Positions 43,429-53,831 of a stretch of DNA of 64,000 nt are shown here, in pieces (within the stretch, counting starts at the first letter, position 1; the number at the start of each line of letters is the position of its first letter). The stretch comes from Emticicia sp. BO119 (GTDB taxonomy: Bacteria > Bacteroidota > Bacteroidia > Cytophagales > Spirosomataceae). The stretch spans positions 1 to 64,000 of the forward strand of contig NZ_JACETV010000007.1 of the NCBI RefSeq assembly GCF_013912375.1. The letters run 5' to 3'. Both the position numbers and the translations under genes were made by a program. A model generated the notes under the pieces. That model saw only the letters and a list, made by a program, of their open reading frames with translations. It was not told where the DNA came from and ran no database searches.

Positions 43429-45576
43429 ATGAGAATAATTTTGACATTACTCTTCATTTCAAACTTAGTCTTTGCACAAACCAATTCACAGAAAGTCTTA
43501 GTAACAGATTTAACTAAAATCAAACAGGTAGTATCCATCGCTACTTCCCCTGATGGAAAAAAAGCTGTTTATGGTTTGAAGACCATTGAAACAAATGCCG
43601 ATAACGCTTTAGAATACGATTACCGTACGCACCTCTATCTGATAGATTTACAGGCCGGTGGCACACCCAAAGCCTTAACGCGTGGCATGGAGAGTGCCTC
43701 TCAGGCAACTTTCTCGCCTGATGGCAAAACGATTGCCTTTGTAAGAGCCACAAAAGGGAAAGCCCAGATTTTTATTATGCCTTTAGATGGCGGCGAAGCC
43801 TGGCAGTTAACCAACTCTAAATATGGCGCAGGCAATCCATCATTCTCGCCGGATGGTTCAAAAATTTTGTTTAGTGGCGGAATCTCGTTTAATGAATTAT
43901 TGAAAGATTCTACCCTGAATCCTTCAAAAGCAGGCCCGATCTGGTCATTAGAAAAACCAGGTTTTCCGAAAAATGAGTTTTTGACGAAAGACAAAAAAAT
44001 CAAGGCTAATCCTGATGGAAGCATTGAAGAAATAAGAGCTTATCTGGATAAAGATGTAGAAGATAAGAAAGCAAGAGTAGTGAATCGCCTGAATTTTCAG
44101 GGCGAAGCTACAGTAGAACCTGAATTGAGTTTCTCGCATATCTTCATTACAGACGTAAAAGAAAATGCCAAAGCTACGCCACTCACAACCGGATTCTGGT
44201 CGTATGGACAAGCCACCTGGGCAACTGATGGCAAGAGAGTTTTAGCCGTTTGTGGAAAAGATGCTGACCAACACCCTGATCGTGAGCAGGAAAGCATTGT
44301 GATAAGTATGAAGCCGGATGGTTCTGATAGAAAAGTGCTGGTTTCAGAAAATGGAAAAAGCTTTTCAGGCATTGAACCCTCGCCAGATGGAAAATTATTG
44401 GCTATGACCATGAACACACCAAACTTACTTTCATTTGGCCAATTAGTAATTGCGAATGCTGATGGTACCAATCGTCAGGTAGTAGATTTTGACCGTGTGC
44501 CGGGTAACCTGAAATGGACTTCGGATAATAAATATCTTTATCTATCTGCTTCATCTAATGGTGGTATTCCTGTTTTCAGAATGGATGTGAAAACCCGTAA
44601 GATTGAGCGTTTAAGTGATTACGAATCAGGTAGTACTCCATTTGAGTTAACTAACGATAAAGTAGTTTTTGTCAAAACAGAGGTAGCTAATCCGTCAGAA
44701 TTGTACATGGCTGATTTAACCATGAAAAATGGCGTAAAACTAAGCGCACATAATGATGATTGGCTAAAAGGCAGAAAATTAAGCTATCCAGAAAAACACG
44801 TCTATACTAATTCAAAAGGAGAAAAAGTAGATTATTGGATTATGAAACCTACCTTCATGGAAGCAGGTAAAAAGTATCCATTATTGCTGAACCTCCATGG
44901 TGGTCCAACGGCTATGTGGGGACCGGGAGAGCTTTCGATGTGGCATGAATTTCAGTATTTCTGCTCACAAGGGTATGGCGTAGTCTATCCAAACCAAAGA
45001 GGCTCAGGTGGTTATGGTAAAGACTTTCAATTCTCAAATTACCGCGATTGGGGTAAAGGTCCGCAGGAAGATGCATTGGGTGCTTGTAGTGCCGCAGCCA
45101 AAGAAGCATGGGCAGATACCTCTAAACAAGTAATTACAGGAGGTTCATACGCAGGGTATTTAACTGCATGGATTATCACCCAGGACCATCGTTTCAAAGC
45201 GGCTTTTGCGCAACGGGGTGTATATGACCTGACAACCTTTATGGGTGAAGCCAACGCCTGGCGATTAGTACCCAACTACTTCGGCTTGCCATGGGAAGAT
45301 GAAAAAGTAACCAAAATTGATGCAAACTCCCCTTATACTTTCGTCAATCAAATCAAAACTCCATTCCTGATTAAGCATGGCGAAAACGATTTGCGTACGG
45401 GTGTAATCCAATCTGAAATGATGTTCAGAAGCTTGAAGTATCTTGGCAAAGACGTGGAATATGTTCGTATGCCGGGTGCAACGCATGAACTATCAAGAAC
45501 AGGTAATGTTCGCCAGCGAATTGATAGAATTTTGAGAATTTATGAGTTTTTTGAAAGGTTTGTGGGGGTGAAGTGA
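43429..45576 (+). CDS. Secreted S9-family prolyl-oligopeptidase-like peptidase
   Basis: 715 residues with signal peptide MRIILTLLFISNLVFAQ. The N-terminal part is a TolB/WD40-like beta-propeller with repeated SPDGK words (TSPDGKKAVYGL, FSPDGKTIAFV, FSPDGSKILFSG, PSPDGKLLAMT). The C-terminal hydrolase triad is Ser in TGGSYAGYLTA (about 571), Asp in KHGENDLRTG (about 652) and His in PGATHELSRTG (about 684). The SPDG-rich propeller and GGSYAGY motif fit acylaminoacyl-peptidase-like S9C enzymes rather than the DPP IV subfamily at 30166. It is expressed alone. Confidence 0.92.
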   Translation: MRIILTLLFISNLVFAQTNSQKVLVTDLTKIKQVVSIATSPDGKKAVYGLKTIETNADNALEYDYRTHLYLIDLQAGGTPKALTRGMESASQATFSPDGKTIAFVRATKGKAQIFIMPLDGGEAWQLTNSKYGAGNPSFSPDGSKILFSGGISFNELLKDSTLNPSKAGPIWSLEKPGFPKNEFLTKDKKIKANPDGSIEEIRAYLDKDVEDKKARVVNRLNFQGEATVEPELSFSHIFITDVKENAKATPLTTGFWSYGQATWATDGKRVLAVCGKDADQHPDREQESIVISMKPDGSDRKVLVSENGKSFSGIEPSPDGKLLAMTMNTPNLLSFGQLVIANADGTNRQVVDFDRVPGNLKWTSDNKYLYLSASSNGGIPVFRMDVKTRKIERLSDYESGSTPFELTNDKVVFVKTEVANPSELYMADLTMKNGVKLSAHNDDWLKGRKLSYPEKHVYTNSKGEKVDYWIMKPTFMEAGKKYPLLLNLHGGPTAMWGPGELSMWHEFQYFCSQGYGVVYPNQRGSGGYGKDFQFSNYRDWGKGPQEDALGACSAAAKEAWADTSKQVITGGSYAGYLTAWIITQDHRFKAAFAQRGVYDLTTFMGEANAWRLVPNYFGLPWEDEKVTKIDANSPYTFVNQIKTPFLIKHGENDLRTGVIQSEMMFRSLKYLGKDVEYVRMPGATHELSRTGNVRQRIDRILRIYEFFERFVGVK

Positions 45577-45604
45577 TGAATAAATATTAAAGACCATTTT
45601 CATA

Positions 45605-45725
45605 AAGACACATTGTATGCGTCTTCAAGAGCCTATGAACACAATAAAATATCCATTATTTTCTATCTCAAAATAACATTTTTAGACTGCACAAGCCAAT
45701 GAAGACGCATGTAAAGCGTCTCTAC
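45605..45725. repeat. Degenerate GTAGAGAC-family palindromes (two remnants)
   Basis: AAGACACAT-TGT-ATGCGTCTT (45605-45625, one mismatch) and GAAGACGC-ATGTAAA-GCGTCTCTAC (45701-45725) look like decayed members of the family. They fill much of the spacer between the S9 peptidase and rpsA. Confidence 0.5.
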
Positions 45726-45747
45726 GAAATAAAACAGGTTACCTAAA

Positions 45748-45786
45748 AACAAAAGAAGGCTTCCCACCGGGAAGCCTTCTTTTGTT
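45748..45786 (-). terminator. Terminator of rpsA (probably bidirectional)
   Basis: An 18-bp perfect stem (AACAAAAGAAGGCTTCCC, 45748-45765, with 45769-45786), 3-nt loop and flanking T-rich tracts, 14 nt after the rpsA stop. Confidence 0.9.
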
Positions 45787-45800
45787 ACTCATATTTTATC

Positions 45801-47615
45801 TTACTCAGATACTGATTCAGATTCTTTCTTTTTATTAGAAAGTTTCTTTTTCTCACCTTCTACCATTTGCTCTTTCAATGCAGCAAGGGCATCAAGGTCT
45901 CCAAGTGTTGATTTTTCGTCATTCGAAGAAGCAGCAGTTGCTTCTTTTCCACCTTTCTTCTTAGCTTCTTTTTTCTCGTCCTCCTTAGGAGCTTCCCAGG
46001 TTTTAGAGTGAGAAAGCATGATTTTCTTCTCTTCTTTGTGGAACTCAAGCACCTGGAATGGTAATTTCTCACCAGCTTCAGCTACTGTTCCGTCAGCTTT
46101 AGCCAAATGTTTCAACAATGCATATCCTTCAATACCATAAGGCAATTCAAGTGTTGCTTGTTTGTCATTTTTAGAGATAATTGTACACTCATGCTCAGAA
46201 CCTACTGTGAAGATGTGCTCGAAAGTATCCCAAGGATTTTCTTCTAAGTGTTTGTGGCTAAGGGCTAAACGACGGTTTTCAACGTCAAGCTCAAGCACAA
46301 CTACTTCCAGAGAGTCACCAACTTTCACGAAATCTGATGGATGTTTGATTTTCTTGGTCCAAGATAAATCTGACACGTGTACTAAACCATCAATACCTTC
46401 TTCTAATTCAAGGAAGATACCGAAGTTGGTCATATTACGTACAGTACCAGTATGAGTAGTACCTACGCCATATTTGCTCAATAAATCTTGTTTAGTCCAA
46501 GGATCTTCAGTCAATTGTTTAATGCCTAAAGACATTTTACGCTCTTCACGATCAAGAGTCAATACAACTGCTTCGATTTCGTCACCGATTTTCAAGAAAT
46601 CAGATGGGTTACGTAAGTGTTGTGACCATGACATTTCAGAAACGTGGATAAGACCTTCAACACCCGGTTTCAATTCAAGGAATGCACCGTAATCTGCAAT
46701 GTTTACAATCTTACCTTTTACTTTCGAACCAACTGACAATCCTTCTGCCAATGAATCCCATGGATGAGACTCAAGCTGTTTCATACCCAACGAAATACGT
46801 TTTTTGTCTTCGTCGAAGTCCAAAACAACCACTTTGATACGTTGATCAAGTTTAAGCAATTCGTTTGGATGGTTGATACGACCCCACGAAATATCAGTAA
46901 TGTGAAGTAGACCATCAACACCACCAAGATCGATGAACACACCGAAGTTAGTAATGTTTTTAACCACACCTTCCAATACCTGACCTTTCTCCAAGTTATT
47001 AAGAATAACCTGACGTTGAGTTTCAAGGTCTTTTTCGATAAGGATTTTGTGAGATACAACTACGTTATCGTTAGTATGGTTGATTTTCACAACCTTAACT
47101 TCCATTTTCTTACCAACGAAGATATCGAAATCACGGATTGGTTTAACGTCAATTTGTGAACCTGGCAAGAATGCCTCGATTCCGTAGATGTCAACAATAA
47201 GACCACCTTTCGTACGACGTTTCACGAATGCATCGATGATAGCGTCTTCTGTAAATGATTTTTCGATGTTGTTCCAAGCGGTCAATACTCTTGCTTTTTT
47301 GCGAGAGATAACCAATTGACCCATAGCATCTTCTTGTTTTTCGATGAAAACCTCTACCTGATCACCTACTTTAAGGTTAGGTAAATCACGGAACTCAGAA
47401 ACCGAAACAAGACCATCTGATTTGAAACCGATGTTTAATAATATCTCACGGTCAGTGATACCTACAACCGTAGCCATTACTACATCTTTCTCAGCAACCT
47501 CTGTTAGAGTTTCGCTATAAAGTTTTTCAAGATCTGCTTTTTCAGAAGCGGAGTAGCCGCTACCGATACCTCTTTTTGAGACTTTGTCCCAGTCAAATTC
47601 TGCAACTTGTGCCAT
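45801..47615 (-). CDS. rpsA: 30S ribosomal protein S1
   Basis: Start set at the ATG at 47615 (MAQVAEFDWDKVSKRG), giving 604 residues; the upstream in-frame ATG gives an atypical N-terminus. Six S1 (OB-fold) repeats are recognisable. The last four have the F-G-(V/A/I)-F-(I/L)-(D/E)-L and G-L-(L/I/V)-H-(I/V)-(T/S) pattern, and each is spaced by an LGMKQL or LSHKHL-like end. A Lys/Glu-rich tail of about 75 residues follows. S1 recruits mRNAs lacking strong ribosome-binding sites, in keeping with the SD-poor starts of this genome. Confidence 0.96.
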   Translation of the reverse strand: MAQVAEFDWDKVSKRGIGSGYSASEKADLEKLYSETLTEVAEKDVVMATVVGITDREILLNIGFKSDGLVSVSEFRDLPNLKVGDQVEVFIEKQEDAMGQLVISRKKARVLTAWNNIEKSFTEDAIIDAFVKRRTKGGLIVDIYGIEAFLPGSQIDVKPIRDFDIFVGKKMEVKVVKINHTNDNVVVSHKILIEKDLETQRQVILNNLEKGQVLEGVVKNITNFGVFIDLGGVDGLLHITDISWGRINHPNELLKLDQRIKVVVLDFDEDKKRISLGMKQLESHPWDSLAEGLSVGSKVKGKIVNIADYGAFLELKPGVEGLIHVSEMSWSQHLRNPSDFLKIGDEIEAVVLTLDREERKMSLGIKQLTEDPWTKQDLLSKYGVGTTHTGTVRNMTNFGIFLELEEGIDGLVHVSDLSWTKKIKHPSDFVKVGDSLEVVVLELDVENRRLALSHKHLEENPWDTFEHIFTVGSEHECTIISKNDKQATLELPYGIEGYALLKHLAKADGTVAEAGEKLPFQVLEFHKEEKKIMLSHSKTWEAPKEDEKKEAKKKGGKEATAASSNDEKSTLGDLDALAALKEQMVEGEKKKLSNKKKESESVSE

Positions 47616-47704
47616 AATTGATTTGTAATGCGCCCGTTTGTACATCAACCTGCCGGGCTTTCAGGTCGAAATTAGTTTGAAATAATCCTTTGAGAAAAGG
47701 ACTG

Positions 47705-47735
47705 CAAAGGTACAGTTTTTTGTGAAAAAATCCAA
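47705..47735 (-). promoter_or_regulatory. Full Bacteroidota promoter for rpsA
   Basis: On the minus strand TTG (47735-47733), a 20-nt spacer and then TACCTTTG (47712-47705) followed by CA: both -33 and -7 elements at the canonical spacing. The rest of the 345-nt spacer (to 47960) is AT-rich; nothing else was seen. Confidence 0.65.
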
Positions 47736-47960
47736 TATAAATTATTTATTATTAATTAGTTATCATCTTTTTTTATTGATAGGGCTTTTAGCGGTGATTA
47801 TTCACCTGTTTATTAGGAAAAAGAGTAATTCTAAAGACGCGAAAACATTATGCAAGCCGAATATTTTTTAATTTTTTCTCTTTTCTTCTCAATAAATCGT
47901 CTTATTTTTACATTAAAAAATACAACACCTGTTCACCGTTAATAAATATTAAAATCTGTT

Positions 47961-49667
47961 ATGCCTGTTAAAACACAACCGTATCCCTGGTTAAAATTTT
48001 ATCCGGAAGGGATACCTTATGAAATCAACCCCGATGCCTATCCATCATTGTTAGAATTGATGGATGAAGGCTTTAAGAAATATGCCGGTAATGCCTCTTA
48101 CTCTTGCATGGGTAAAGAGATGACCTTTGGAGAATTGGATAAATACTCACGCGATTTTGCTGCTTATCTGCAAAGCACAGGTTTACAAAAGGGCGACCGT
48201 CTGGTTATCCAGATGCCAAACTGCCTGCAATATCCGGTAGCTATGTTTGGTGCTTTAAGAGCAGGATTAATCATCGTCAATACCAATCCCCTATATACGC
48301 CTCGCGAAATGGAACATCAGTTTAAGGATTCGGGCGCAAAAGCTATTGTGATAGTTGCCAATTTTGCCTCAAACCTGGAGAAAGTGATTGATAAAACTTC
48401 TATCAAGCATGTATTTGTAACCCAATTGGGTGATATGCTGGGCTTCCCTAAAAAGCAGATTGTAAACTTTGTGGTGAAGACTGTAAAGAAGATGGTGCCG
48501 GAATACAACCTGCCACAAGCCATGCCGTTTATGAGTGCCGTTAGCAAAGGAAGTAGCCTGAACTGGACGCAGCCAAAACTTAAAAATACTGATTTAGCCT
48601 TTATTCAATATACCGGAGGTACCACAGGTGTATCAAAAGGCGCTATGCTGACGCACCGTAACATTATTGCTAATTTAGAAGCTAACCATGTATGGCAAAG
48701 TGTAATGACAGGCAAGATTAAGGATGATAAAATAGTTGTGGTAGCTGCCCTGCCTCTCTATCATATTTATGCCCTAACAGTTAATGCACTTACTTCTTTG
48801 AAAACCGGAACGATGAACCTGCTTATCACGAATCCACGTGATTTAGCAGCATTCATTAAAGATTTGAAGAAGAATCCTCCGCATGTTTTCACAGGTTTGA
48901 ATACATTATATAATGGCTTGTTGAATCACCCACAAATCGGAGAGGTTGATTTTAGTAAGTTAGTAATTACGTCTGCCGGAGGTATGGCTCTGCAAGGCGT
49001 AGTGGCCAACCGTTGGAAAGAAATGACAGGGAATTTGCCAGCCGAAGGCTATGGATTATCAGAAACCTCACCGGTATTAACGTCTAATCCATTGGTAGGT
49101 GAAAATAGAATTGGTACAATCGGTGTACCGTGGCCAAGTACAGAGGTTAGAATATTGAAAGATGATGGCACCTGGGGAGAGGTAGGTGAAGTAGGAGAGA
49201 TTTGCGCCAATGGCCCACAAGTAATGGCAGGTTACTATAACCGCCCTGACGAAACTGCCAAAGTAATGATGAAAGACGATGAGGGAAGAGACTGGTTTAA
49301 AACCGGAGATATTGGGGTAATGGATGCAGACGGCTACTTTAAAATTGTTGATAGAAAGAAAGATATGATTCTTGTATCAGGCTTTAATGTCTATCCGAAT
49401 GAAATTGAAGAGGTAGTAGCTACTTGTCCGGGCGTATTAGAAGTGGCTTGTATCGGTGTACCGGACGAAAAATCGACAGAAGCGGTAAAAGTATTCATAG
49501 TAAAGAAAGACTCGAATCTGACAGCTGAACAGGTAAAAGCCTATTGCAAAGAAAACCTGACAGGCTATAAATGTCCGAAACACATAGAGTTCCGTACCGA
49601 ATTACCTAAAACCAATGTTGGTAAGATATTGCGCAGGGCTTTGAAGGAGGAGACGGCGGCGAAATAG
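47961..49667 (+). CDS. Long-chain acyl-CoA ligase (FadD-like)
   Basis: 568 residues of the ANL superfamily. The AMP-binding motif is IQYTGGTTGVSKGAMLTHRN (about 215-234), then EGYGLSETSPVL (A5) and DWFKTGDIGVMDADGYFKIVDRKKDMI (A7-A8). The C-terminal catalytic lysine is in LPKTNVGKILRRAL. It activates fatty acids to acyl-CoA via acyl-adenylate, probably at the inner membrane. The sequence closely follows FadD-type ligases; chain-length preference is unknown. It has its own terminator. Confidence 0.92.
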   Translation: MPVKTQPYPWLKFYPEGIPYEINPDAYPSLLELMDEGFKKYAGNASYSCMGKEMTFGELDKYSRDFAAYLQSTGLQKGDRLVIQMPNCLQYPVAMFGALRAGLIIVNTNPLYTPREMEHQFKDSGAKAIVIVANFASNLEKVIDKTSIKHVFVTQLGDMLGFPKKQIVNFVVKTVKKMVPEYNLPQAMPFMSAVSKGSSLNWTQPKLKNTDLAFIQYTGGTTGVSKGAMLTHRNIIANLEANHVWQSVMTGKIKDDKIVVVAALPLYHIYALTVNALTSLKTGTMNLLITNPRDLAAFIKDLKKNPPHVFTGLNTLYNGLLNHPQIGEVDFSKLVITSAGGMALQGVVANRWKEMTGNLPAEGYGLSETSPVLTSNPLVGENRIGTIGVPWPSTEVRILKDDGTWGEVGEVGEICANGPQVMAGYYNRPDETAKVMMKDDEGRDWFKTGDIGVMDADGYFKIVDRKKDMILVSGFNVYPNEIEEVVATCPGVLEVACIGVPDEKSTEAVKVFIVKKDSNLTAEQVKAYCKENLTGYKCPKHIEFRTELPKTNVGKILRRALKEETAAK

Positions 49668-49684
49668 GTAAAATTGATGACTCT

Positions 49685-49719
49685 AAAATCCCTCTATTTG
49701 AAAGGATAGAGGGATTTTT
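49685..49719 (+). terminator. Terminator after the acyl-CoA ligase
   Basis: A 13-bp stem AAAATCCCTCTAT/ATAGAGGGATTTT (49685-49697 with 49706-49718) with T-run. Confidence 0.88.
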
Positions 49720-49754
49720 CATTTCCCTCCGTGCTCAAAAATCATTTAAACCTG

Positions 49755-49762
49755 TAACTTTG
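49755..49762 (+). promoter_or_regulatory. -7 element for metG
   Basis: TAACTTTG followed by CG, 92 nt upstream of the metG start. Confidence 0.5.
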
Positions 49763-49853
49763 CGAACTTATTTTTAAAATGCGTGATTTAGTATAATCAA
49801 AACGAGGGCTTTTCTCGTTAATTAATTACTAAAATCACACAATACCATTACCT

Positions 49854-51902
49854 ATGCAAAAATACACTGTTACAGCAGCCTTGATTTATGCCAATGGTCC
49901 TATTCATATCGGGCATTTGGCGGGTTGTTATATTCCTGCTGATATTTATGTACGTTATCTTCGTTCAACTGGTGCCGATGTAGCTTTTATCAGCGGTACT
50001 GACGAGCACGGCGTACCTATTACCGTTAAAGCCAAGAAAGAAGGCAAAACGCCACAACAGGTAGTAGATTTTTATTATGAGCAAATCAAAAAATCATTTT
50101 ATGATTTTGGTATCTCGTTCGATATTTACTCACGTACGTCTAATCAGGCACATCATCAGCTTTCGCAAAATATTTTCACAACCTTGTATGATAAAGGGTA
50201 TTTTGATGAAGAGACAAGCGAACAATATTATGATGAAGTAGCACAACAGTTTCTGGCCGACAGATACATAGCCGGAGAGTGTCCAGTTTGTGGAAATCCA
50301 AATGCGTATGGTGACCAGTGTGAGCGTTGTGGTTCAACACTTTCGCCTACTGAATTAAAGAATCCGCACTCTACACTATCAGGCTCTAAACCAGTGATGA
50401 AACCGACTAAAAACTGGTATCTGCCACTTGACCGTATGCAGCCTGACATCGAAAAATATGTCAATAGCCATAAAGAGTGGAAAACGAATGTTTTTGGTCA
50501 ATGCCAATCATGGTTAAAAGAGGGCTTGAAACCTCGTGCCATGACCCGCGACCTTGACTGGGGCATTAAAGTGCCGTTGCCAGATACAGATGGTAAAGTA
50601 CTCTATGTATGGTTTGATGCCCCTATCGGCTATATTACTTTCACCAAAGAATGGGCAGACCAGAATGGCAAAAACTGGGAAGATTACTGGAAAAATAAAG
50701 ATACCAAACTGGTTCATTTCATCGGGAAAGACAATATCGTTTTTCACTGTATTATTTTCCCTGCGATGTTAATGGCAGAAGGAAGCTATATTTTAGCTGA
50801 TAATGTACCTGCCAATGAGTTTATGAATCTGGAGGGGGATAAAATTTCTACTTCAAGAAACTGGGCGGTTTGGTTACACGAATATTTAGAAGAATTCCCT
50901 GAAAAGCAGGATGAACTACGCTATGTATTATCAGCCAATGCCCCTGAAACCAAAGATAGCGAATTTACCTGGAAAGATTACCAAACTCGTGTGAATAGTG
51001 AATTAGTAGGCGTTTTCGGAAACTTTGTGAATCGTGCTCTGGTGCTAACTCACAAAAACTTCAATGGAGTCGTTCCGGCTAAGGGTGAGTTGAGAGAAGT
51101 GGATACGAAGGTTTTAGAAGAACTAATGGCTTTCCCGAAAGCAATAGGTGAAGCTATCAGCAATTATAAATTCCGTGAGGCATTGAATCTGATTATGGAT
51201 TTAGCGCGCTTAGGAAATAAGTATCTGGCAGAAACCGAACCCTGGAAAGAGAAAGACCCTGAAAGAGTAGGTAGCATTATGAACATTGCCTTGCAGATAA
51301 GTGCAAGTTTAGCCATTGTAAGTGAGCCGTTCTTACCTTTTACTGCTGCTAAAATTTTTGAAATGCTGAACCTTGACCCACAACAATGGGATTCAGCAGG
51401 TAGAGTAGATTTATTGGCGGCAGGTCATAAATTAAACCCGGCACAATTGCTATTCACCAAAATTGAAGATAGTGTAGTTGAAAAACAAGTGCAGAAATTG
51501 TTAGATACCAAGAAGATGAACGAATTGGAGAATAAGAAAAAAGAGGATGAAAATAAATCAGTTCCTGAACTGAAAGCAACCATTCAATACGATGATTTTG
51601 CGAAACTGGATATTCGTGTAGGTACTATTTTAGAAGCAGAAAAAGTGGCAAAAAGTGATAAGTTGTTGAAGTTTCTGATTGATGATGGCATCCAAAAGAG
51701 AACGATTCTGAGTGGTATCGCCAAATACTTCACACCGGAAGAAATGATAGGTAAACAGGTAACTTTCTTAGCTAACCTTGCTCCAAGGAAAATGATGGGT
51801 GTAGAATCAAACGGAATGATTCTCATGGCAGAAGACCGCGACGGAAGTCTGGCGCTTTTACAACCACACAAAGCCGTTTGGAATGGCGGGCCTGTGAGTT
51901 GA
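49854..51902 (+). CDS. metG: Methionine--tRNA ligase with C-terminal tRNA-binding domain
   Basis: 682 residues, class I. HIGH motif is PIHIGH at residues 16-21. A zinc-binding insertion has [18 protein letters not shown] (about 143-160). The KMSKS loop is the variant [10 protein letters not shown] near 330. An anticodon-binding helical domain follows, then a charged linker and a C-terminal EMAP-II-like OB-fold (about 577-682, [20 protein letters not shown]) that binds tRNA and dimerises the enzyme. The gene stands alone between terminators. Confidence 0.97.
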   Translation: MQKYTVTAALIYANGPIHIGHLAGCYIPADIYVRYLRSTGADVAFISGTDEHGVPITVKAKKEGKTPQQVVDFYYEQIKKSFYDFGISFDIYSRTSNQAHHQLSQNIFTTLYDKGYFDEETSEQYYDEVAQQFLADRYIAGECPVCGNPNAYGDQCERCGSTLSPTELKNPHSTLSGSKPVMKPTKNWYLPLDRMQPDIEKYVNSHKEWKTNVFGQCQSWLKEGLKPRAMTRDLDWGIKVPLPDTDGKVLYVWFDAPIGYITFTKEWADQNGKNWEDYWKNKDTKLVHFIGKDNIVFHCIIFPAMLMAEGSYILADNVPANEFMNLEGDKISTSRNWAVWLHEYLEEFPEKQDELRYVLSANAPETKDSEFTWKDYQTRVNSELVGVFGNFVNRALVLTHKNFNGVVPAKGELREVDTKVLEELMAFPKAIGEAISNYKFREALNLIMDLARLGNKYLAETEPWKEKDPERVGSIMNIALQISASLAIVSEPFLPFTAAKIFEMLNLDPQQWDSAGRVDLLAAGHKLNPAQLLFTKIEDSVVEKQVQKLLDTKKMNELENKKKEDENKSVPELKATIQYDDFAKLDIRVGTILEAEKVAKSDKLLKFLIDDGIQKRTILSGIAKYFTPEEMIGKQVTFLANLAPRKMMGVESNGMILMAEDRDGSLALLQPHKAVWNGGPVS

Positions 51903-51923
51903 TAAGATTAAAGTATCGAATTT

Positions 51924-51960
51924 AAAAATGGGATTGCAAGTGATTGCCGTCCCATTTTTA
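51924..51960 (+). terminator. Terminator of metG
   Basis: Stem AAAAATGGGA/TCCCATTTTT (51924-51933 with 51950-51959), 16-nt loop and T-tract. Confidence 0.75.
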
Positions 51961-51981
51961 TGATTTCTATCCCTAAAAAGT

Positions 51982-51989
51982 TATATTTG
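51982..51989 (+). promoter_or_regulatory. -7 element for the DUF433/DUF5615 pair
   Basis: TATATTTG fits TAnnTTTG, 26 nt before the DUF433 ATG. Confidence 0.5.
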
Positions 51990-52015
51990 TATAAGGAAAC
52001 AAACAGAATTATTTT

Positions 52016-52243
52016 ATGAACCTTAATCGTATTACGTTCGACCAAAATATTATGGGAGGTAAACCTTGTATTCGTGGAATGCGGGTTACAGTAGGAACGA
52101 TTGTAGGCTTAATAGCTTCAGGACATTCTAATGATGAAATCTTAAAGGCTTATCCTTACTTAGAAATGGAAGATTTACGTCAGGCTTTGTCGTATGCAGC
52201 ATGGCGTGCCGAAGAAATTGATATTCCCGCCGTATTTTCATGA
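52016..52243 (+). CDS. DUF433-family antitoxin
   Basis: 75 residues beginning MNLNRITFDQNIMGGKPCIR and continuing GMRVTVGTIVGLIASGHSND, then EILKAYPYLEMEDLRQALSYAAWRA. This is the complete DUF433 domain, a short winged-helix-like DNA-binding fold with the invariant GKPCIRGMR(I/V)TV. DUF433 proteins are usually the antitoxin and autoregulator of DUF5615 PIN-like toxins, and that partner follows with an ATGA overlap (toxin ATG at 52240, antitoxin TGA at 52241). The antitoxin looks intact although the toxin is broken. Confidence 0.92.
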   Translation: MNLNRITFDQNIMGGKPCIRGMRVTVGTIVGLIASGHSNDEILKAYPYLEMEDLRQALSYAAWRAEEIDIPAVFS

Positions 52244-52604
52244 AAATATTAATTGATATGAACTTGTCTCCGAGTTGGAGCCATTTTTTTCAGGAAAACG
52301 GTATAGAAGCCATTCATTGGATGAATGTTGGCAGACCAAACGACCCTGACAAAGTTATCTTCGATTATCCTTCGGCAAATGATTATATTTATTTACAAAT
52401 GATTTAGATTTTGGTGCCATCTTAGCTGCTACGAATGCAAATTCTCCAAGTGTATTCCAACTGAAAAGTCAATATTTACTTCCAGACACTATTGGAGAAA
52501 CAGTTATTAACTGCCTAAATCAATATGAAAATTATTTGAAAGAGGGAAGCCTGATAACTTTTGATTCCAATAAAATCAGAGTTAGAATCCTCCCTCTAAA
52601 ATAG
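52240..52604 (+). pseudogene. DUF5615 PIN-like toxin, frameshifted
   Basis: The frame from ATG 52240 reads MKILIDMNLSPSWSHFFQEN and on to FDYPSANDYIY, then leaves the family pattern and stops at TAG 52405-52407 after 55 residues. From about 52393 another frame continues as FTNDLDFGAILAATNANSPS and ends VRILPLK at 52604, exactly the missing C-terminal half. One lost T in the run at 52392-52394 explains it; restored length is 121 residues. The Asp residues after the break (NDLDFGA) belong to the PIN-like active site, so the truncated product should be inactive. A homopolymer sequencing error is the main alternative. Confidence 0.9.
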
Positions 52605-52609
52605 TCTCA

Positions 52610-53713
52610 TTACACCCCCGGCTTCACAAAAGGCATCTTCGTAACTACAGCCTTCAACAACTTATCTCTTACTTTAATAAATACCTCAGTTCCGGCTTTT
52701 GAAAATTCTGTCGGTACATACCCCATCGCAATCCCTTTCTGCAAGGTTGGCGACATAGTACCGGAAGTAATTTCACCTAATCTATTCCCTTCGGCATCAC
52801 AGATTTCATAATGTGAGCGGGGAATACCTCTGTCAATCATTTCCAAACCTACTAACTTCCGCTTTAAGCCTGCGGCTTTCTGTGCCTGCAAATTAGCTGA
52901 GTTAATAAAGTTTTTATTGAATTTGGTAACCCAACCCAATCCTGCTTCCAATGGTGAAGTAGTATCAGTAATATCGTTACCATATAAGCAATAGCCCATT
53001 TCAAGACGTAGGGTGTCTCTTGCTCCTAAACCGATGGGTTTAATATCAAACTCTGCCCCTGCTTCAAATATGGCATTCCACAACTCTTCGGCTCTATCAT
53101 TGCTTACATATACTTCAAAACCACCTGCGCCGGTATATCCGGTTGCTGATACAATAACAGGCTCAATTCCGGCTACTTTACCTGATTGAAAAGTATAATA
53201 ATCCATCGAAGCCAAATCCATATCAGTCAGCTTCTGGAGGGTTGGCAAAGCCTTTGGCCCTTGAACGGCAAATAAGCAAGTAGTATCCGATACATTGGTC
53301 ATTTTCACACCATCAGTATTGTGGCTCTGAATCCAGTCCCAATCCTTTTCTATATTAGAGGCATTTACCACCAGATAATACCAGTTTTCGTTCATGCGAT
53401 ATACTAACAAATCATCTACTGCACCGCCTTGTTTATTAGGTAAGTAACTATATTGTATTTTACCATCAAACAACACAGAAGCATCATTTGCTGATACGCG
53501 TTGAATAAGGTCAAGGGCTTTGTCTCCGGTCAACATAAACTCGCCCATGTGAGATACATCAAAAACACCTACGCTATTGCGCACACAATTATGCTCTTCT
53601 ATATCAGATGAATAACGGACAGGCATCAGAAAGCCTGCAAATGGTACCATTTTTCCACCGATTTTTTCGTGTAAATCACTTAAAGGAATTTTCTTTATTT
53701 CTGTTGAGTCCAT
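52610..53713 (-). CDS. gcvT: Glycine cleavage system T protein (aminomethyltransferase)
   Basis: 367 residues. It is the tetrahydrofolate-dependent aminomethyltransferase of the glycine cleavage complex. Diagnostic segments: [56 protein letters not shown] and the folate-site [20 protein letters not shown]. The length is standard. No gcvH or gcvP is adjacent. It has a minus-strand -7 element (TATTTTTG, 53742-53749) and is separated from the upstream coiled-coil operon by a terminator. Confidence 0.96.
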   Translation of the reverse strand: MDSTEIKKIPLSDLHEKIGGKMVPFAGFLMPVRYSSDIEEHNCVRNSVGVFDVSHMGEFMLTGDKALDLIQRVSANDASVLFDGKIQYSYLPNKQGGAVDDLLVYRMNENWYYLVVNASNIEKDWDWIQSHNTDGVKMTNVSDTTCLFAVQGPKALPTLQKLTDMDLASMDYYTFQSGKVAGIEPVIVSATGYTGAGGFEVYVSNDRAEELWNAIFEAGAEFDIKPIGLGARDTLRLEMGYCLYGNDITDTTSPLEAGLGWVTKFNKNFINSANLQAQKAAGLKRKLVGLEMIDRGIPRSHYEICDAEGNRLGEITSGTMSPTLQKGIAMGYVPTEFSKAGTEVFIKVRDKLLKAVVTKMPFVKPGV

Positions 53714-53741
53714 GTATTTGTAAAAGGATATGTTCTGGCGA

Positions 53742-53749
53742 CAAAAATA
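53742..53749 (-). promoter_or_regulatory. -7 element for gcvT
   Basis: Minus-strand TATTTTTG, 28 nt upstream of the gcvT ATG and downstream of the preceding operon's terminator. Confidence 0.5.
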
Positions 53750-53773
53750 AATAAAATATCGGGTTATAATAAA

Positions 53774-53808
53774 AAAAGTAGAAACACGTCAGCCATGTTT
53801 CTACTTTT
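53774..53808 (-). terminator. Terminator of the coiled-coil membrane operon
   Basis: A 13-bp stem AAAAGTAGAAACA/TGTTTCTACTTTT (53774-53786 with 53796-53808), followed on the minus strand by a T-run of seven. Confidence 0.88.
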
Positions 53809-53831
53809 ATATTGATTAAAACCACTACCTT

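Noticed and set aside
43701-44211. Overlapping minus-strand frames within the S9 peptidase
   Set aside because: Antisense to the SPDGK-rich propeller; no family resemblance.
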